Assembly (NCBI GenBank): GCA_020438445.1
Contig: JAGQUO010000008.1
Location: 1-46,917 of the forward strand
Reading direction: 5' to 3'
DNA: 46,917 nt
From: Solirubrobacterales bacterium
Lineage (GTDB): Bacteria; Actinomycetota; Thermoleophilia; Solirubrobacterales; 70-9
This document shows, in pieces, positions 45,725-46,917 of this stretch. Numbering within the stretch: position 1 is the stretch's first letter; each line of letters begins with the position of its first letter. Position numbers and translations under genes: made by a program. Below the pieces are notes generated by a model. The model did no database searches, was not told the DNA's origin, and saw only the letters and a program-made list of their open reading frames with translations.

Positions 45725-46780
45725 CTAGCGGATGAAGCTCTCCGAGCCGTCGAGCCGCCGGATGAAGGCCACGAGGAGCTCGACCGCCCCCTCGACATCG
45801 GCGAGGTCGACCATCTCCACGGACGAGTGCATGTAGCGGAGCGGGATCGAGACGAGCCCGGCGGCGATGCCGCCCTTCGAGATCTGGATCGAGTCGGCAT
45901 CGGTACCCGTGTAACGGCCGGAGGCCTCGAGCGTGTAGTCGATGCCCTCGGCCTCGGCGGCGTCGCGGAGGAGGTCGGCGACGATGTGGTTCAGGGTCGA
46001 GCCGCGGCCGATGACCGGGCCCGAGCCGAGCGCGTGATCGCCGTTCTCCTGCTTGGAGATTCCGGGGGCGTCGGTGGCGTGGGTGACGTCGACGGCGATC
46101 CCGATGTCCGGCGAGAGCGAGAACGAGGTCGTCGCCGACCCGAACAGGCCGATCTCCTCCTGCGAGACGGCGCAGCCGACGACTCCGACGGCCGCCTCGT
46201 CGCCCTCGCTGATCCGGCGGGCGACCTCCAGCGCGACGTAGGAGCCGAGCCGGTTGTCCATCGAGCGCGACGCGAGGCGTCCGTTCGGCAGGCTCAGCGG
46301 CTCGGCGGCGAGCACCGCCGGATCACCGACGCTGACGTACTTCAACGCGTCGTCCTTGTCCTTCGCGCCGATGTCGATGTGCATCGACTTGATCTCGGCG
46401 GGCTTCTTGCGGTCGTCGGGCTCGAGCAGATGGATCGGCTTCTTTCCGATCACGCCGGGCACCTCGCCGTCGCGGCCCCTGACGATCACCCGCTGGCCGA
46501 CGAGGTTCTGCGGATCCCATCCCCCGATCGGCCCGAACCAGAGGAAGCCGTCGTCGTCGACGTGGCTGACGAACAGCCCGATCTCGTCGATGTGCCCGAC
46601 GATCGCGACGGTCGGCCTGTCGTCGGCAACGCCGACCGAGACCGTCGAGGACCCGAGTACGTCGGCGGCCACCTCGCCGAACGAGGCAGCCTCGCGCCAG
46701 ACCTCGGCGGCGGGGGTCTCGTATCCGGACGGCGCCGGCACCCGGATCAGCGCATCGAGGGTCTCGGGGGTCTCGCTCAT
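45725..46780 (-). CDS. M42-family aminopeptidase (FrvX/glutamyl-aminopeptidase type)
   Basis: 351 residues from ATG 46780; GAGGAGAAAGCAGG precedes it. The metal ligands of co-catalytic aminopeptidases are recognisable: IVGHIDEIG (first His), RSMDNRLGSYVALE (bridging Asp), VSQEEIGLFGS (catalytic Glu and ligand Glu), AVDVTHA (Asp) and LRYMHSSVE (last His). M42 enzymes are large self-compartmentalised tetrahedral assemblies that trim peptides in the cytosol. The next gene upstream ends 13 bp before this start, so they may be co-transcribed. Confidence 0.93.
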   Translation of the reverse strand: MSETPETLDALIRVPAPSGYETPAAEVWREAASFGEVAADVLGSSTVSVGVADDRPTVAIVGHIDEIGLFVSHVDDDGFLWFGPIGGWDPQNLVGQRVIVRGRDGEVPGVIGKKPIHLLEPDDRKKPAEIKSMHIDIGAKDKDDALKYVSVGDPAVLAAEPLSLPNGRLASRSMDNRLGSYVALEVARRISEGDEAAVGVVGCAVSQEEIGLFGSATTSFSLSPDIGIAVDVTHATDAPGISKQENGDHALGSGPVIGRGSTLNHIVADLLRDAAEAEGIDYTLEASGRYTGTDADSIQISKGGIAAGLVSIPLRYMHSSVEMVDLADVEGAVELLVAFIRRLDGSESFIR

Positions 46781-46793
46781 TCCTGCTTTCTCC

Positions 46794-46917
46794 TCATCGA
46801 TCGGTGGGGACTCCGTACAGCTTCGCAAGCCGCCGGTGACGGTGCCTGAAGATGGCTCGGACGACGGTGGCGGCGAGGCGGTCGCTTCCGGGGATCGCCC
46901 GCAGCGGCCGCCGGAGC
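46794..46917 (-). CDS. 3' end of an unidentified gene cut by the window edge
   Basis: Forty residues of an open frame end at TGA 46794: LRRPLRAIPGSDRLAATVV, then RAIFRHRHRRLAKLYG. It is basic and helical; I cannot name it. Support is the 13-bp spacing to the M42 start, which carries that gene's ribosome binding site, and the lack of stops in the frame to the edge. Confidence 0.5.
   Translation of the reverse strand, partial: LRRPLRAIPGSDRLAATVVRAIFRHRHRRLAKLYGVPTDR

Noticed and set aside
1-46917. CRISPR arrays, rRNA genes, complete IS elements, replication origin
   Set aside because: No regularly spaced repeats, rRNA-like blocks, transposase motifs with terminal repeats, or DnaA-box clusters were found on reading both strands.

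Overview
The window is very GC-rich actinobacterial chromosome. The support is a complete coenzyme F420 biosynthesis set, a DivIVA-like coiled-coil protein, a DtxR-family metal regulator, an ethylmalonyl-CoA-type carboxylase/reductase and mutase, and an expansion of small SnoaL/NTF2-like proteins ending in AAGLSE. I infer Thermoleophilia (Solirubrobacterales-like); no rRNA is present to test this. No CRISPR array, intact prophage or intact insertion sequence was seen.

Layout. 1-2631: the 5' part of a zinc-ribbon / class III cyclase / AAA ATPase / repeat regulator that runs off the left edge. 2703-6726: the accessory part of the window. Two blocks of tandem SnoaL-like genes (two on minus, three on plus) flank tRNA-His, a DUF1801 gene, a small membrane protein, tRNA-Arg and a frameshifted tyrosine recombinase. 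6823-10138: an M28-like membrane protein that has lost metal ligands, a cytochrome P450 and a flavodoxin-fold reductase. 10146-15884 (minus): acyl-CoA metabolism (carboxyltransferase, hydroxyacyl-CoA dehydrogenase, HMG-CoA-lyase-like enzyme, hotdog thioesterase) plus small accessory genes. 15911-21226: the F420 module, with F420:NADPH oxidoreductase, CofD, CofC and CofE in overlapping order on plus and the CofG-CofH fusion FbiC converging on minus. 21293-22834: an aquaporin and two small unknowns. 22857-27211 (minus): a four-gene metal operon (multicopper oxidase, ZIP, DtxR regulator, Nramp) with a 22-bp palindrome at its promoter. 27315-34824: YgfZ, a lipoprotein, an FMN-dependent 2-hydroxyacid enzyme, a coiled-coil PD-(D/E)XK-like protein, a MarR-MFS pair and Ccr. 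34849-40944: a two-component system, a di-iron hydroxylase, LysR, a 60-residue basic protein, ClpS and a secreted protein. 41047 to the end: an MBL-fold hydrolase, an ethylmalonyl-CoA-mutase-like enzyme, a GNAT, an ABA4-like protein, a four-Cys protein, an M42 peptidase and a gene cut by the right edge.

How it fits together. Genes are packed with overlapping stop/start signals (GTGA, TTGA, TGATG), so translational coupling is common. The most striking feature not tied to one gene is promoter layout. At 17 gene starts a TANNNT hexamer sits 6-9 nt before the start codon, the arrangement expected for leaderless transcription; it also settles several start codons. At 15893-15902 two such boxes on opposite strands overlap by 2 bp between the thioesterase operon and the F420 operon. 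Best candidates for new biology: the palindrome-controlled MCO-ZIP-DtxR-Nramp operon, the SnoaL cassettes whose stop junction carries the next gene's ribosome binding site, and the leaderless promoter architecture.
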